Part shown: positions 10,577-22,600 of the stretch, in pieces
Position numbering within the stretch: the first letter of the stretch is position 1
How the letters are laid out: each line of letters opens with the position of its first letter
Origin: Hericium rajendrae
Lineage: Eukaryota; Basidiomycota; Agaricomycetes; Russulales; Hericiaceae
Direction of reading: 5' to 3'
DNA length: 64,000 nt
NCBI GenBank assembly: GCA_033439255.1
Contig: CM065880.1
Span: 3,700,541-3,764,540, forward strand
Made by a program: the position numbers and the translations under genes
The notes under the pieces: generated by a model
Told to the model about the DNA's origin: nothing
What the model saw: the letters and a program-made list of their open reading frames with translations, nothing else
The model's database searches: none

Positions 10577-13500
10577 ATGGTTTACAGCACAGCGAAGACG
10601 GTCGACCTTGACAAAGGGTGGGAATGGAAGCAGCGGGATCTATCGCTCGCGTCCGTGCGGGACGAATTAACTTTACCATCCGTACTTCCTGGGACTGATC
10701 CAGTACCGGGATGGCACAGTGCATCCGCTTTTCCGTCAGAGATTCATGTCGAGCTGCTCAACGAGAAGCTTATCCCTGATCCGTTCGTCGAATTCAACGA
10801 GCACAAAGCACAATGTAAGCCGATCCACCGCATTTACTTCTGCTTATAATCGATGATGATGTGTAGGGGTCGGATTGGAGGAATGGATGTACAAGACGAC
10901 GTTTCCATTTGAGGGCGGCGCGGATGGCGAGCGCATCGAACTCGTGTTTGAGGGTCTCGACACCTTCGCGGATGTTTACCTAGTGAGTACGAGCACGGTA
11001 TTCTTCACTATTGTGGTCCATGTTTAAGACATAACCCCCAGAACGGCGAGAGCATCCTCGCAGCGGACAATCAGTTCCGTACATGGATTGTGCGAAATTC
11101 CCGCCGCCCTCCTTGAAAAGGCCCTCACATATTCGGCACCAGGTGCCCTTGACACCCGATCAGCTGAAAGCGGAGAACGTACTCCTGCTGCACTTCAAGT
11201 CCGCGTCCAAGATTGCCAAAGAACTCGAGGCGAAGTATGGCCGCGTGCGGGCCGGCTCGACCAACCTCGGCGACCCGAGCCGCGTATACGTGCGCAAAGC
11301 ACAGTACGACTGGCGGTGCGTTCGACCTTTCCTAACTTGCCAGGACTATCACGTCTGAAATTGCACATATAGATGGGACTGGGTGCGAATTAGCATGATC
11401 TGTTTAACTATGATGATATCTGAGTACGCCGTATTCGCAGGGCCCAGAACTCATGACCATCGGCCCATACCGCCCCATCCGTCTGCGCACATACAGGACG
11501 CACATCATCTCCCAATACGCGCGCATCAATGTCGCACCCCAGCCGTCCCTTGCCCTCGACCTGACGCTGGCCGGCAACACTGAGGGCATTCACCACGTCC
11601 GCGTCACGCTGAAAGACAGCGTCGGCGCTGCCATCCGGACCGAAGGTGTGGCGATTAGCCTCGCCAGTCCCGACGCCAATGGTAAGAGCAAGACGCGCGG
11701 CGTGGTGAAATGGACGTTCGGCGCGGACGAGGTCGCGCTGTGGTGGCCTGTCGGATACGGCGCGCAGACGCTGTACGACCTCGAAGTTGTCCTGATGGAC
11801 GAGGTTTGTCCTCGCCTCTCGATATTTCGCCTCGCTATTCTAACAGTGCCCGCAGGGCGGCACCATCATGGACACGAGCACGCAGCGGATCGGCTTTCGC
11901 AGCGTCCAGCTCGTCCAGGAGCCGCTCGAGCATGCGGACCAGTACGGCAAGGGCAAGACGTTTCTGTTTGAGGTCAACGGCGTGCGCATATTCGTGGGAG
12001 GTGCGCAGACCTTGTCTCGTAGAAACGATGACATTGATGGCGATTGATCGTCTTGCATGCAGGCTCGAACTGGGTGCCATGCGACAACTTCCTGACGCGG
12101 GTCACATCCGAAAAGCTGAAAGCATGGCTCACGCTCCTGCGCGACGGCAACCAAAACATGGTGCGCCTCTGGGGCGGCGGCTTGTACGAGCCCGACACGT
12201 TCTACGACGCGTGCGATGGCAAGTCTCACTGTCTGCGCATCCACGCCCTCGCTGACCGACTTGGGCGCAGAGCTCGGCCTCCTCGTCTGGCAGGACTTCC
12301 AGTTTGCCTGCGGCATCTACCCCGAGCACGCCGAGTTCGTGGAGAGCGTGCGCCGCGAGGCGGAGGACAACGTGCGCCGCCTGCGGCACCACCCATCGTT
12401 CGCGCTGTTCTGTGGGAACAACGAAGGTACACGCCCGCGCATCTGATAGTCGCCCTCATTTACACCCTGGATACAGACTACCAGCAGATCCTCCAATGGG
12501 ACGTGCACACGGACCTCCCGGCGCGCGTACTGTACGAGGACGTGCTCCCCGGCATCGTCGCGCGCCTGACCTCGCCGCCGATCCCATACCACCGCGGCTC
12601 GCCGTATGGCGGGAAGGACTGGGACACGTCCGATCCCACCGTCGGCGACGTGCACCAATGGGACGTGTGGGGCGGGAAGGAGCGCCCCTGGCAGGAGTAC
12701 GACACGCGCGGCGGCCGCTTCGTCAGGTGCGTTCTGCGTATGCCACGGAACCGCCTCAGTTGACAGCACCTACAGCGAGTTCGGCATGCCCGGATTCCCG
12801 GACATGCGCACGGTGAAGTACTGGATGGGCACGCTGTGGGATGATGCGAAGGAGCGCTACGCCCAGGCGCCCGTCATGGCGCAGCACAATCGCGCGGGCA
12901 TGCACGAGCGCCGCTTCGCGGTCGTCATGAACGAGAACTTCCGGCTCACGGATGACCTGGAGACGTAAGCCCGCCCGCGCCCTGTGCAGAGACAAGCCTG
13001 ACGTGCCGTGCAGGCATGTATTCCGCACCCAGATCAACCAGTCGGAGGCTGTCAGCTATGCATATCGCGTCTGGAGGCGCGAATGGCGCGGCCCCGGGAA
13101 GCAGTTCGTACGTGCGCCATGTTGTGGATGGCGCTGCGCTAACGCCGGTGCTGCAGTGTGGTGGGGTGCTGGTCTGGCAGTCGAACGACTGCTGGCCCGT
13201 GACGTCCTGGGCTATCGCGGATTACTTCGTGCGCACCTCCTCACGCAGTTGGGATGTTTCTGACGAGCACACAGCTGCGCCCGAAACCCGTGTACTACAC
13301 GATCGCGAGGGAGCTGAAGCCCATCACCGTCGGGATATTCCGGACGGTGCGTCGGGCATTGTATGCGCCAGAGATATTGTTCATGCCGACGTTGCACAGG
13401 TGATGAAGAATCGCGACAACGATAGGCCCAAGCAGGTGGGTGCGCTGCCGACGCGGATGGCGTGTGCGGACGCTAACACTTCGCGCACAGTACTATGAAT

Positions 13501-14093
13501 TCGGCGCGTACCAGACGACGGGCGCGACCGTCGCGATCTGGGGCACGAACGGCACGCTCGAGGCGCGCAGCCTGACTCTCGAGGTGACCGCGCACTCGCT
13601 CCAGTCTGACTGGAGCCAGACCACGACGCACGCCGTCGCGCTCGCGGCGAACCAGAGCACCGAGCTACTGCAGACGCGCGTGCCCACGCCCGGCGGCGCT
13701 GCCGACCCCGCTACAGCGTCGTACGCCGTCGTCGTGTCCGCGAGACTCCTCGACGGGCAGGGCAGCGTGGTCGCGCGCTTCGCGGACTGGCCGCAGCCGT
13801 ATAAGGCCCATGACCTCCCGGATCCGGGACTCGCGGTGCGCGTTGAGGGCGAGCGGGTAAGGGTGGAGGTGCGGCGGCCTGTGAAGGGGCTGGTGTTTAC
13901 GCTGGAGGGCGCAGAGGACCCGAGCTGGGGCAATGCGGCGTCACCAGTCTACAATGCGGCGCGGTTCAGCGACAATGCGCTGGATGTGGTGCCGGGGGAT
14001 CCGCAGGTCGTGACGTGCCCTGGGCTCGGCGGCGCGGGGAGGAAATTGAAGGCGGCGTGGCTTGGGAGGGAAAAGGCTCAAGTTGTCGCCTAG
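10577..14093 (+). CDS. mndB: Beta-mannosidase, GH2 family, intracellular type
   Basis: Hydrolyses terminal beta-1,4-mannose from manno-oligosaccharides or N-glycan core fragments. Sixteen exons join in frame to 906 aa: 10577-10814, 10867-10982, 11042-11089, 11143-11315, 11373-11382, 11441-11803, 11856-12000, 12063-12218, 12271-12426, 12477-12726, 12776-12964, 13014-13107, 13157-13228, 13275-13346, 13400-13435, 13491-14093. GH2 landmarks: the sugar-binding domain (WVGLEEWMYKTTFPFEG), YDWRWDWGPELM, the GGSNWVPCDNF and MVRLWGGGLYEPD barrel motifs, the acid/base CGNNE (Glu about 468) and the nucleophile SEFGMPGFPD (Glu about 553). VLVWQSNDCWPVTSWAIADY completes the fold. There is no signal peptide, as in the intracellular mndB clade. 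Exon 5 is a 10-nt microexon (ATGGGACTGG). Intron 8 begins GCAAGT, a GC-AG intron. No frame breaks. Confidence 0.95.
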
Positions 14094-14167
14094 ATTGAAT
14101 ACCTCGGTATAGTTCTCGTATGCTGTAAGAGTGCGAACTTAACTACGAATGTCACCATTCCAGCGTC

Positions 14168-14938
14168 ATGGCATTCAAAAAGCCCTCATCATCTGCCGTA
14201 TATGCAATTGCTCGTGTCATCAGTGCTGAAGCTATGTTTTTGATCAACTAGATTGTTCTTCCTTATTTGCAGGACAAAAAGAAATTGGTAGTTCGCAACG
14301 AACTTGGCGGTGGCATCACAGGTACGATTGTTACGTCAAATAAAACGCACTACTTATGGACTCTCACAACTTCGTCACCACCCTGCAGGACCATCGTCCT
14401 CATTTCATCAATTCATTTACATTGAGGTCCTCTGCAGGTACGTCTTTCGCTTTGTGTGATATAGCCTTAGCTCTAACATTTCATCTACAGCATGCCTACA
14501 ATCGTCGCAGGCTATACTATCGAACAGGACCATTTGTTCTGGTTCCTCAAGGGCGAAGGCTACATTGACGACGACGAGACATTAGGGATGTTAGATACCT
14601 GGGCGCGCTGGACGAGCTGGTTCCGAGACCAGCCTAAAGGGCTGTTTTGGCCAAACAGTGGGTCCTTCTTCCTATTTACGGCTTCATGTCCTCTGACACT
14701 GCATACAGGCTTTCTCAAGAACGGGGAGTACATGCACGCCTTCGTAACGCAACAGAGCTCTTACGTGCCCGATCGGAACTTTGAATTCGTCGAGTCGGAC
14801 TATGATCGTGGCATTCGAGACAAGCTCATTGCCTTCAGTCGCAACAGACTGGACCCGCGCAAGATGCACTTCTTCAGTCTGCCGTACGACTTTTTGCAGA
14901 TCACGCTAAGCACTGGCATCGATTACATTGAAGAGTGA
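14168..14938 (+). CDS. Hypothetical protein, five exons
   Basis: Exons 14168-14197, 14273-14321, 14389-14437, 14491-14657 and 14709-14938 join in phase to 174 aa. The ends are MAFKKPSSSADKKKLVV and ITLSTGIDYIEE. The centre is acidic and aromatic (EQDHLFWFLKGEGYIDDDE, then DTWARWTSWFRDQPKG and FVESDYDRGIRDK). No signal peptide, membrane segment or known domain is visible. Every intron has consensus ends and lengths of 51-75 nt, which supports a real gene. I do not recognise the family. The first exon is the least certain part, because a start further upstream cannot be excluded. Confidence 0.65.
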
Positions 14939-15227
14939 GGATTTGTCGGAGCTATTATCTTTCGCGTTGGATCCTTTGTAGATTCTGGTACTTTCGACAC
15001 TGCATACACAGAAATAAGTAAGTCTGTTTGTACCTAAAGGATGTGAACGTTGGCACATTGAGATGACATTGACACATGAGAATGGAGTGAGAATGTCGAA
15101 GTCGGAGCGAGCGATAGACGAGCGACGACGAGAAGTCCAGCAAAGGACAACTTACGTAGTTTAGACAGAGTCCCGACTTTCTGAAGGTTTAAAGTAACAC
15201 ACTAGAGCCGTGCAGCCTGACCTAGTA
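14939..15227. other. Short intergenic region
   Basis: AT-richer spacer downstream of the hypothetical gene, with no gene or repeat recognised. Confidence 0.4.
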
Positions 15228-15364
15228 CTTAGCCTGACCCTTGAAGTCACCGTGCACTTGCTGCACTCCGATTGGCGCGAGATCACGACGCACGTCATCA
15301 CACGCGCAGCGATCCACAGGTCATGACATGCCCCGGGCTTGGCTGCATCGTCACGGGAAAGAAA

Positions 15365-15505
15365 TGTTGAAAACGGCAAGCGCAGCGACAACGGAATAAA
15401 ACGACACGTCTATATTGGGACGACGATGACACCGGTATGTACTGGTAAATAAGGTTTCGTGACTACGGCAAAGCCCGATGGCTGCCGAGATTACCAAATC
15501 TAACA
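15365..15505 (-). repeat. 3' LTR of the gag-only element
   Basis: 141 bp. The ends on the minus strand are TGTTAGATTTGG and TTTTCAACA. One base differs from the 5' copy (CGTCTATATT versus CGTCTGTATT). Confidence 0.92.
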
Positions 15506-15544
15506 CTCCTACATGATGAGGCAACCATCGGCAGAAAGTGACCA

Positions 15545-16351
15545 TTAAATGAGGCGAACAAAAGGTTCATCAACCTGTGCAGACTGAGCAAACTCCTCAC
15601 CATTGCTCTCCACAGAATCTGCCTCTGCAAACCTGACATGAGACTGACTGGATGGACAGACCCTTGCCATATGACCCTTCCCACCACAAGTGTAGCAGGT
15701 AACGTCCTTGCTAGAGGACCCTGTAAACCGGGTCTGCCTGGCGACCAGGGCTTGGTTGGATACTGAGCACCTGTCCTGGGAACGGCTGAGCTGAGACTCC
15801 AGGCTGGAGATACGTGACATGACACTGCTGAGAGTGAGATCGGAAAAAGGGATTCCATCGAGGGCAGTGACGATTGACTGATACTCCTCAGGGAGACCAT
15901 CAGTGATGACGAGGATGATGTCGATGTCCTGGACAGGAACAGGGGAATGGGATAGCTCAAGGGCTGTGGAGCGGACACGACTAGTCCAATCCATGGTGGA
16001 CTCAGACTCGAGCTTGGTCATGCTGAAGAAGCGACGTCGAAAGGAGAGGATGTGATTGACATACCCAGAGCGATGGATATCCTCCAAAGTCTTCCACATA
16101 AGCCTTGGATCCTCCAAACCCACAATGAAAGGCATCTGAGAGGACTCAATACTCAGCATGATCTTCGAGCGTGCTTACTGCCTCTTCTTCTCCCTCGCCT
16201 GAACTGCCTTCACACCTCTGGGCACTAGCCCTGACACCTCTGGCCCAACAACCTCCCACAGATCTGCTGCAATGAGAAGTGCCTCCATGACCGTCCTCCA
16301 CTGCACATAGTTGCCCTCCTTCAGCTTGTCAACACGTTCGGTGGACTGCAT
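15545..16351 (-). pseudogene. Copia gag polyprotein with an in-frame stop
   Basis: Reads MQSTERVDKLKEGNYVQWR at its start and continues through LWEVVGPEV, the gag/UBN2 domain of Copia elements. Codon 59 is TAA (16177-16175), after REKKRQ. The frame then stays open through MPFIVGLEDPRLMWKTLEDI, DGLPEEYQSIVTAL and a CCHC zinc knuckle CYTCGGKGHMARVC (Cx2Cx4Hx4C) to the end. The knuckle binds packaged RNA in active elements. Nothing else interrupts the frame, so a single change would explain the break. Start codon context and full length otherwise look normal for gag, about 268 codons. Confidence 0.88.
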
Positions 16352-16579
16352 GATGGTGATGTCGAAAAGAATGACTAGAAAGGATAGGGAATAGAGAGAA
16401 GGACTGCTGAATGATGAGTGATCAGGCCGAACACGGTTGATGCGTGATTACCGGTCGTTGCAAGCGATTGGTTTGAGGATGAAGCACAAGGAATGGAGCA
16501 GGTGTCAAAACAAGCCTGATGTAGACTGCAGAATATGAGCAAGAATGACGAGAGTTAGGAACGGGCAGGGCCCATAACC

Positions 16580-16720
16580 TGTTGAAAACGGCAAGCGCAG
16601 CGACAACGGAATAAAACGACACGTCTGTATTGGGACGACGATGACACCGGTATGTACTGGTAAATAAGGTTTCGTGACTACGGCAAAGCCCGATGGCTGC
16701 CGAGATTACCAAATCTAACA
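16580..16720 (-). repeat. 5' LTR of the gag-only element
   Basis: 141 bp, directly followed on the minus strand by the primer-binding site at 16579-16568. Confidence 0.92.
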
Positions 16721-16780
16721 AGAAATTGAAGGCGGCGTGGTTGAACGGTAGAAGGTTGAAATCGTCGTGCGAGTCTAACG

Positions 16781-17526
16781 GCAGCCTTGTTATACCGCTG
16801 ATAATGTAACCTGAGAGGATCTGGAGTGAAGAGAAGAGCGTGAACTGATCGGGTCCATTGAAGTGAGCATCTCAGCATCGCGGGTAGAAGCAAAAGCTGT
16901 CGATATCTGCCTGGGAGAAAGCATCCGCGACATCCATACACGCAGCCATCGCGAGGGATCAAAAGGCACGGCGACAGGCGTAAAGTGACGGGGACGGACG
17001 CATACCGGGATCCATCGCTGGCGCTGATCTCACACAAATAGCAGTCGTTCTGGTATGTGTGATGTTCATTACGATGCAAAACATTCACATGTCGTCAAAG
17101 AAGGTGACTTATCAGAAAGACAAATGGGGGCGAGATATACGGGGATGCAGCGTGTGAGGAGCCGCAGAGCTGAAAATAGAACGAGGTGCTCATGCGGGGC
17201 AAATTTTGTACCTGCGTCTGTGCGCAACCTCCTGGCAGCCAGGCCAAGAGAAAAAGTAAGACGAATGCTGGGTCGGTCTCCCCGGGGAATGAGGCTTCAA
17301 AAGCGTAGAGCGAAAACTCGAGGAGCCAATTTGACCGGGATGAAGAAGAAAAACTTCGCGCTGGGGCCGGGTAGTAACCTATGTGACCGTGACGTCACGT
17401 ATAATAAAGGTGGGAACAGCAGGGAAAAGCGTTAGACGCCCGACTCGATGCCCTGGCGAGTGCTCTCTGGTTACCGTCCATCATCTAGACAGCTTCCCGC
17501 CGCCAATCTCTCCCCTCCCCAGGCCC
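16781..17526. other. Spacer upstream of the carbonic anhydrase gene
   Basis: No gene recognised. The right end becomes CT-rich and should hold the carbonic anhydrase promoter. Confidence 0.4.
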
Positions 17527-17534
17527 TATTTATA
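17527..17534 (+). promoter_or_regulatory. TATA box of the carbonic anhydrase gene
   Basis: TATTTATA 79-86 bp before the ATG, followed by a pyrimidine-rich leader. Confidence 0.5.
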
Positions 17535-17612
17535 CGAGCCAGACTCGTAGCAACTGCGGCCATTCCCAACCCATCACTTACCCAACCGACCCTCCCTCAG
17601 TACCACGCAGAT

Positions 17613-18415
17613 ATGGACGCGACTATTGCGAAGATTTTCACTGCCAACTTGCAGTGGGCGGACGCCGTCAGGCAGTCTGACCCTGACTTCTTCACAGAGA
17701 GCACCAAGGGCCAGTCGCCCAAGGTACGTCGAGGCGTCGTTGCTGTCGTGGCGACCGTTCGCTCACGTTCGTTCCAGGTGCTCTGGATCGGATGCGCCGA
17801 CTCTCGAGTCCCCGAGTCCGTCATCGCCGCTGCCAAACCCGGCGACATCTTCGTCCACAGGAACATCGCCAAGTACGTCACCGCTCTCTGCACCTCCCTG
17901 CCTTATCTCACCCTGCGCCCAGCCAAGTCCTCCCAGACGACGACAGCGCGCTGAGCGTTCTGACCTACGCCATCGAGACCCTCGGCGTCGAACACGGTGC
18001 ATTCTCTCTACCTCTCCTCCGCTCTACTCCATTCCAACCCATGCTCCCCCCCGCAGTGGTCGTAGTCGGCCACACCGCCTGCGGTGGCGCTACGGCCTGC
18101 TACAAGGCCGCCCTCGCCGCCGCCGCGCGCCCCGACGCGCCCGCGCCGCCGCCGCCCGACTCGCCCCTCGCGCGCTGGCTCGCGCCCCTCACGCAGCTCG
18201 CGGGCGCGCTCCGCCTCACGACCGTGCCCTTCGACGAGGGCCTGGCCGTCGTCATCGAGGAGAACGTGCGCAGGCAGGTCGCGAACGTCGTCGGCACCGC
18301 GCCCGTCAGGGACGCGTGGGCCGGCGGCAAGAAGGTCTGGGTCCATGGCTGGGTGTACGAGCTCGAGAACGGCCAGCTCAAGGACCTCGGCGTGTCGCTT
18401 GGTCCGAAGGTTTGA
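17613..18415 (+). CDS. Beta-class carbonic anhydrase
   Basis: Interconverts CO2 and bicarbonate, and in fungi supplies bicarbonate to carboxylases and CO2 sensing. Four exons (17613-17723, 17778-17872, 17923-17996, 18057-18415) join to 212 aa. Zinc ligands are visible as Cys43 in GCADSR (with the catalytic Asp45/Arg47 pair) and as His99 and Cys102 in VVVVGHTACGG. The rest follows the family: PGDIFVHRNIAN, LSVLTYAIETLGVEH, VIEENVRRQVANV, and KVWVHGWVYELENGQLKDLG at the C-terminus. A Pro/Ala-rich insert (about residues 116-128) separates the two halves. The N-terminus has no clear organelle signal, so it is probably cytosolic. Confidence 0.96.
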
Positions 18416-18996
18416 TGTGCACGAACGTTTGTAGATGCCCCATACCCTAGATGGTCAACTGTATGTACTCTAATTTTCGACTTGCCACGATCAGAATGTC
18501 TGCATGTTTTCTCTCCTGGAGTTTGTCACATGAGATAAGGCGCGACCGGCTTGAAAGTGGATGTCGCCTCGTGTATTGTGCTGATCATATCCACTTGAAG
18601 TCCATTCGTGATGGTTCAAAGCATGGGCATGAATGTGTCTGCTCGTCCGAAGTCCGAACAGCCGCGACAAGTATCTTACATGGAACGGCCAGCACTCGGC
18701 GCTCACGGTGGACTTGCGGCTCGGATCTTAGCAGTCGTAACTCAAAGTCAATCTGTCAAGCCAAACGGACTTACATTGAAGCATGACAGCAACATCCATT
18801 CTCAACCCATTCCATGCCACTAACTAGATCATTAAGACGAACGTGCAGATTCGAAGGCACTAGAATCTGGTGTGATAAACAAGTGATAAAGGTACAATGT
18901 GCTGAAGCCCTGGTCGATGAAGAGCTTTCACGTCAGTTGAAGTCGACAAGAACAACAAGAAAAGCAAACATACAAACTTGCGGACAGAATTGGGTC
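18416..18996. other. Intergenic between convergent genes
   Basis: 3' flanks of the carbonic anhydrase gene (plus) and of the next hypothetical gene (minus). No gene recognised. Confidence 0.45.
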
Positions 18997-19609
18997 CTAT
19001 AAGCAGCGGGTACTGGTCGAGGGCGCATAAGGGTCATAAGACAGAACAACCGAACCAGACCCCGAAGACGTATCACTCCCCGCATCCTCGCCCCTCGGCC
19101 GCCGCACCCGCCGCACCCTCTTCCCTCTGCGCCGCGGCGAGCCTGCACAAAATACCGGCCTCAGCACAACACCACCCCGCCGCTCAACCAGACGCACCTT
19201 GTTCGTGCTCCTTCGCGGGGTTCCACCCAACCGGCGCGCCCTCCTTCGCGAACATATCGTCCAGCACCGCGCGCAGCTTCTCCTCGCGCACGTTCCCCGC
19301 CGCGTCCGTGACGCAGATCGCGCATCCGCAGCACGCGCACGGCACCACGCCTGCGCGCAGCTTCTCGCTCCAGTACTCTCTGCGCAGCTTACTCACCGCG
19401 TCGGCGGCAGCGGGCGCCTTTTCGAGCGCGTGCTCGAAGGCTTTGAGCGCGTCTGCGGCGGCGTCCGAGTCGGGGGTGGGCGGCGCGGTGTGAGATGGGC
19501 GGAGCGTGGACGGGTAGCCTGCGAGGGGGGTGTAGAGCGCGAGGAGCGCGGCGGGCGTGAGCGGGTCGGGGTGGAGAGATGCGAGCGCGAGCACGAGGGT
19601 GGTGGGCAT
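18997..19609 (-). CDS. Hypothetical protein with a Cys cluster and basic tail
   Basis: Two exons on the minus strand (19609-19198 and 19142-18997), joined across a 55-nt GTGCGT...CAG intron in phase, give about 185 aa. The N-terminus MPTTLVLALASLHPDPLTP is mildly hydrophobic. The middle carries CACCGCAIC, a tight cysteine cluster that could bind metal, followed by LRAVLDDMFAKEGAPVGWNP. The second exon adds an Arg-rich stretch (SPRRRGKRVRRVRRPRGED), possibly a nuclear signal or nucleic-acid contact, and an acidic/Ser tail. Without splicing, the frame would end just past the donor at 19184. I do not recognise the family. Confidence 0.55.
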
Positions 19610-22600
19610 GGTTAGGTGGGGCGTGCGGGTGGCAGGCGCGCGGTGTTATACAGTGTCATCCCTTTCAATGCGAGGGGTGCGCCTTGGGACAAAGGCGGTG
19701 GCGTGTATACGTGGAAAGAAGAGAGGTACCCTTCGGGTCGCCGCCCCTCGAGGGGCCTCGAGGCTGGTCAAAGCGGAACGTGACGCGCAGGCTGATATCG
19801 CAGACGGCAGCGAATTTTCTGCGTCGCATTTTTCAAGAAGACTAGAAGGGAGTCCCGAGAATGGCGCGATAGAACATAGCTATAGAACATAGCTATAGAG
19901 TCCTAACAGATCACGGTCGTCGAGTTGCGGCGAGCCTTTCAGCGAGCGGGACCATTGCGGGACCATAATTGATCGTCCAAAAAAGGAAGGGATTCAAGAA
20001 CGAGCGCCTGCCTCTTGGTCGGCTCCGGCGGGGACCGCTCCGGTCGCGAGGTGCTCTGTGTGGACATCGACGACGACGAGCTCGAGGACAGCACCGGTGC
20101 ATTCATCATCCTGCTGTGGTATCCTATTCCTCAAAGCATTCAGGACAGGGGCAATGCTGGATATGTTCAGACAGGTCCAGGACTCGGCCTCAGCAATTTA
20201 CGACATTTGATATTTTCCGCGCAAGTCATGGTTCCATTGTAGATAAGGCCCAGAATGCCCTGCAGCAAAGCCCTCTCGCCTCCTATCTTCCGCCATCGTT
20301 CGCCGGTCGCCCCACCAGTCAGTGCAAGGCGCCAGATCACAGAACAGTTGCGCATTCTCTTCTTTTCGTGAGCCATGTCCTGGCTTGGGCATACGTATTG
20401 ATGCGTCGCGGTATAGGTACCCTTCCAGACTAGACAGAACGGTGGTGGAATTCGTCACTCAACGTGCTGTCGACACCAGCGTGAGAGCTTGTGGTCTAAC
20501 GGAACCCGCTGATGGCCATGGATCTCTTCCTGATTTCGGGACTTCCAACAACATGCAACGTCGTGCCCGAAGTTGTCGGTCTGTTGATCTTCTTGACTAC
20601 CCTTACCCTGTGAATGGACGACCGAATGACAACGCTTACCACTCGTCAATCCAATCATACGCAATATCCTGCTAAGAACTCGGAAGTATTGTGGTCTTGT
20701 CGTTCGATGCTGCTCACGTGTTTTGCCTTTTGGAATAACAGCTGTGACAGGACTGCCGTGCTCATGTACATGTACAACGATAAATGGCAGGGCTGCCGTG
20801 CTTGTAAGTACAGGTTCTACATGATACGTGGCCGGAGCGCTAGCGTCGGGTATGGTGGACATCATCGAGCGCAACTCATACACCAAAAGCTCACGATGGT
20901 ATCAAGAATCAGCGCACGTTCAGTCCCGCTTCGTCCAATGAGTTGCAGTCTGTGCCAGCGCATCGATGCAGGAGTCATTCCTCAGCGATGATCGCTCCGT
21001 GATCCTACTACCGCATTCCAAGGTCGGGCTTCACTGCTTATCGCAGGCGCGTAGGATACGATTGCCATGACGCCGCGCGTTCGATTCGCCGACGAGCATC
21101 GCCGCGGTGGTTATGTTCAGGGCCACGATCAACCCCTTTCGACGATCTGACCGTGGCATTGGTGCTCAGCCCTAGCTCCAGTCGTGTGCTCTAGTGCATT
21201 TGAAGCACCATCCTCGTTCGTGGTTCCACAAAGTTCTCAGCGCCTCAAACATAAGCTGTGTCGCCCCGATGGTCGGAATAAACGTGTTTTTCGCTGCTTT
21301 GTCTCTCGTGCGCCCTGTTCCATATAATGCATAGCTTGCGATATCGATCCACGTGGCTAATACACCACAATCATCGTACAGGTCCATGAATCGGCCACAA
21401 GTATTCGGATATACTCTGATCGCTGACATTAGGCATGCATAGGCAAGGTTTTTGTGCTCTGACGTACCTTTGAGGAACATTTCGTATCTCTGCTGAAGCT
21501 CCGCCTCCGTCCTTGATGCGAACATTCAATTGCAATGAGGTCAGAATAGGATCAAAAGGCGATCATATATGTACAGTATTTACAGACCCGTCTGCGGCAA
21601 GGCGGCGTCAGTTTCGTTCTCCGGCTATGCATTCCTGTTCTGACTTTCACCCGGTCTAGTGTCATTGAAAAGACACGTCCTCATGCCCGGGTCCTGGTTC
21701 AAGGCAAGTTGTTTTTCCTTCCGGCCGGACGAACGGTGTCCATCATTTATCTAGTGTCCCCTACGTATCCCTATTGCATCGCGGATGCCCACAGACGTCC
21801 ACGTGGGGCTCGTTTTGCTCTACCCGAGTCTGATAAGTTACTGAAGAACAGAACGAATCGCTGCCGATGATCGGGCGATAGCGCTGCTCTACAGCATGGC
21901 ACCGTCGCCAGCTTGGCCGGGCCAATTCGACGCCTCATCAAAAAGTGCTTCCTTTGGGCGTCTGTCAGTGGTCAAAATGGAATCGCAGCCTCTGAACGCG
22001 AAAGCCCGATGGGATCATCATGCGGTGCCGCTCCGTCGCGGCGTACGTAGCCTTGACCCGATCTCGTCGCGAGAAAATAACGACCTCATCGACAGGCCTC
22101 ATCCCCTGCACCATCTCGCTTGATGGCAGAAACGGCAATGCGAAAGGGAGGCGAAGTACAAGGGCTGCTTAATCGGGTAGCCGCCACGCTGATGGGCATG
22201 CAATTGCCTGTGCCTCTCGCTGACTCCCATGTGAATTACAGGCGTACGCCCGAGGAGGAAGTACGAAATGTCGGAACGCCGAGATCCGAAGCGAACGAGA
22301 TACGGATCACGCCACCACACGGGGGCACGACTTCGTAAAAATTGCGGCGCATAGACTAAGAGTGTTGTTTGAGCCTGTGTTGGTTAGACTGTCCTCCAAG
22401 CGACGGACGCGAGTGGATGCGTATCTCTTCCGCAGCATGATGCAATTTTGCCGCGAGATCTTCAGTCAGCACGGAGCATAATGGAACGTACTGTATTTTG
22501 CTTTTGGCTGGGCGTTTATATGGGGAGCTTCACAACGTGTTTTCGTGGAACGTGTTTCGCTGGTACAAGTGAGTATAGCTGGGCAAAGAGGCCACGAGCA

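Larger units (their letters stand above)
15365..16720 (-). mobile_element. Gag-only Copia-type LTR retroelement (TR-GAG-like)
   Basis: A complete 1,356-bp insertion. Two 141-bp direct terminal repeats (15365-15505 and 16580-16720) differ at one base. Each begins TGTTG and ends TAACA. A 5-bp target duplication AGAAA flanks it (15360-15364 and 16721-16725). The coding strand is minus, so the 5' LTR is at 16580-16720. Directly inside it lies GGTTATGGGCCC, complementary to the anticodon arm of initiator tRNA-Met, the half-tRNA priming known for Copia elements. The only coding capacity is gag. There is no room for protease, integrase or reverse transcriptase, so movement would need enzymes supplied in trans. 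Confidence 0.93.
15228..16780 (+). pseudogene. Decayed beta-mannosidase 3' fragment, split by an LTR element
   Basis: Two flanks, 15228-15359 and 16726-16780, align with the end of the beta-mannosidase gene just upstream. The left flank matches the stretch coding SLTLEVTAHSLQSDW and then GDPQVVTCPGLGG, with most of the sequence between deleted. The right flank (AGAAATTGAAGGCGGCGTGG) matches the codons for KLKAAWLGR. Substitutions and deletions are many, so it is an old partial duplicate in direct orientation. The Copia-type element at 15365-16720 landed inside it. Confidence 0.8.
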
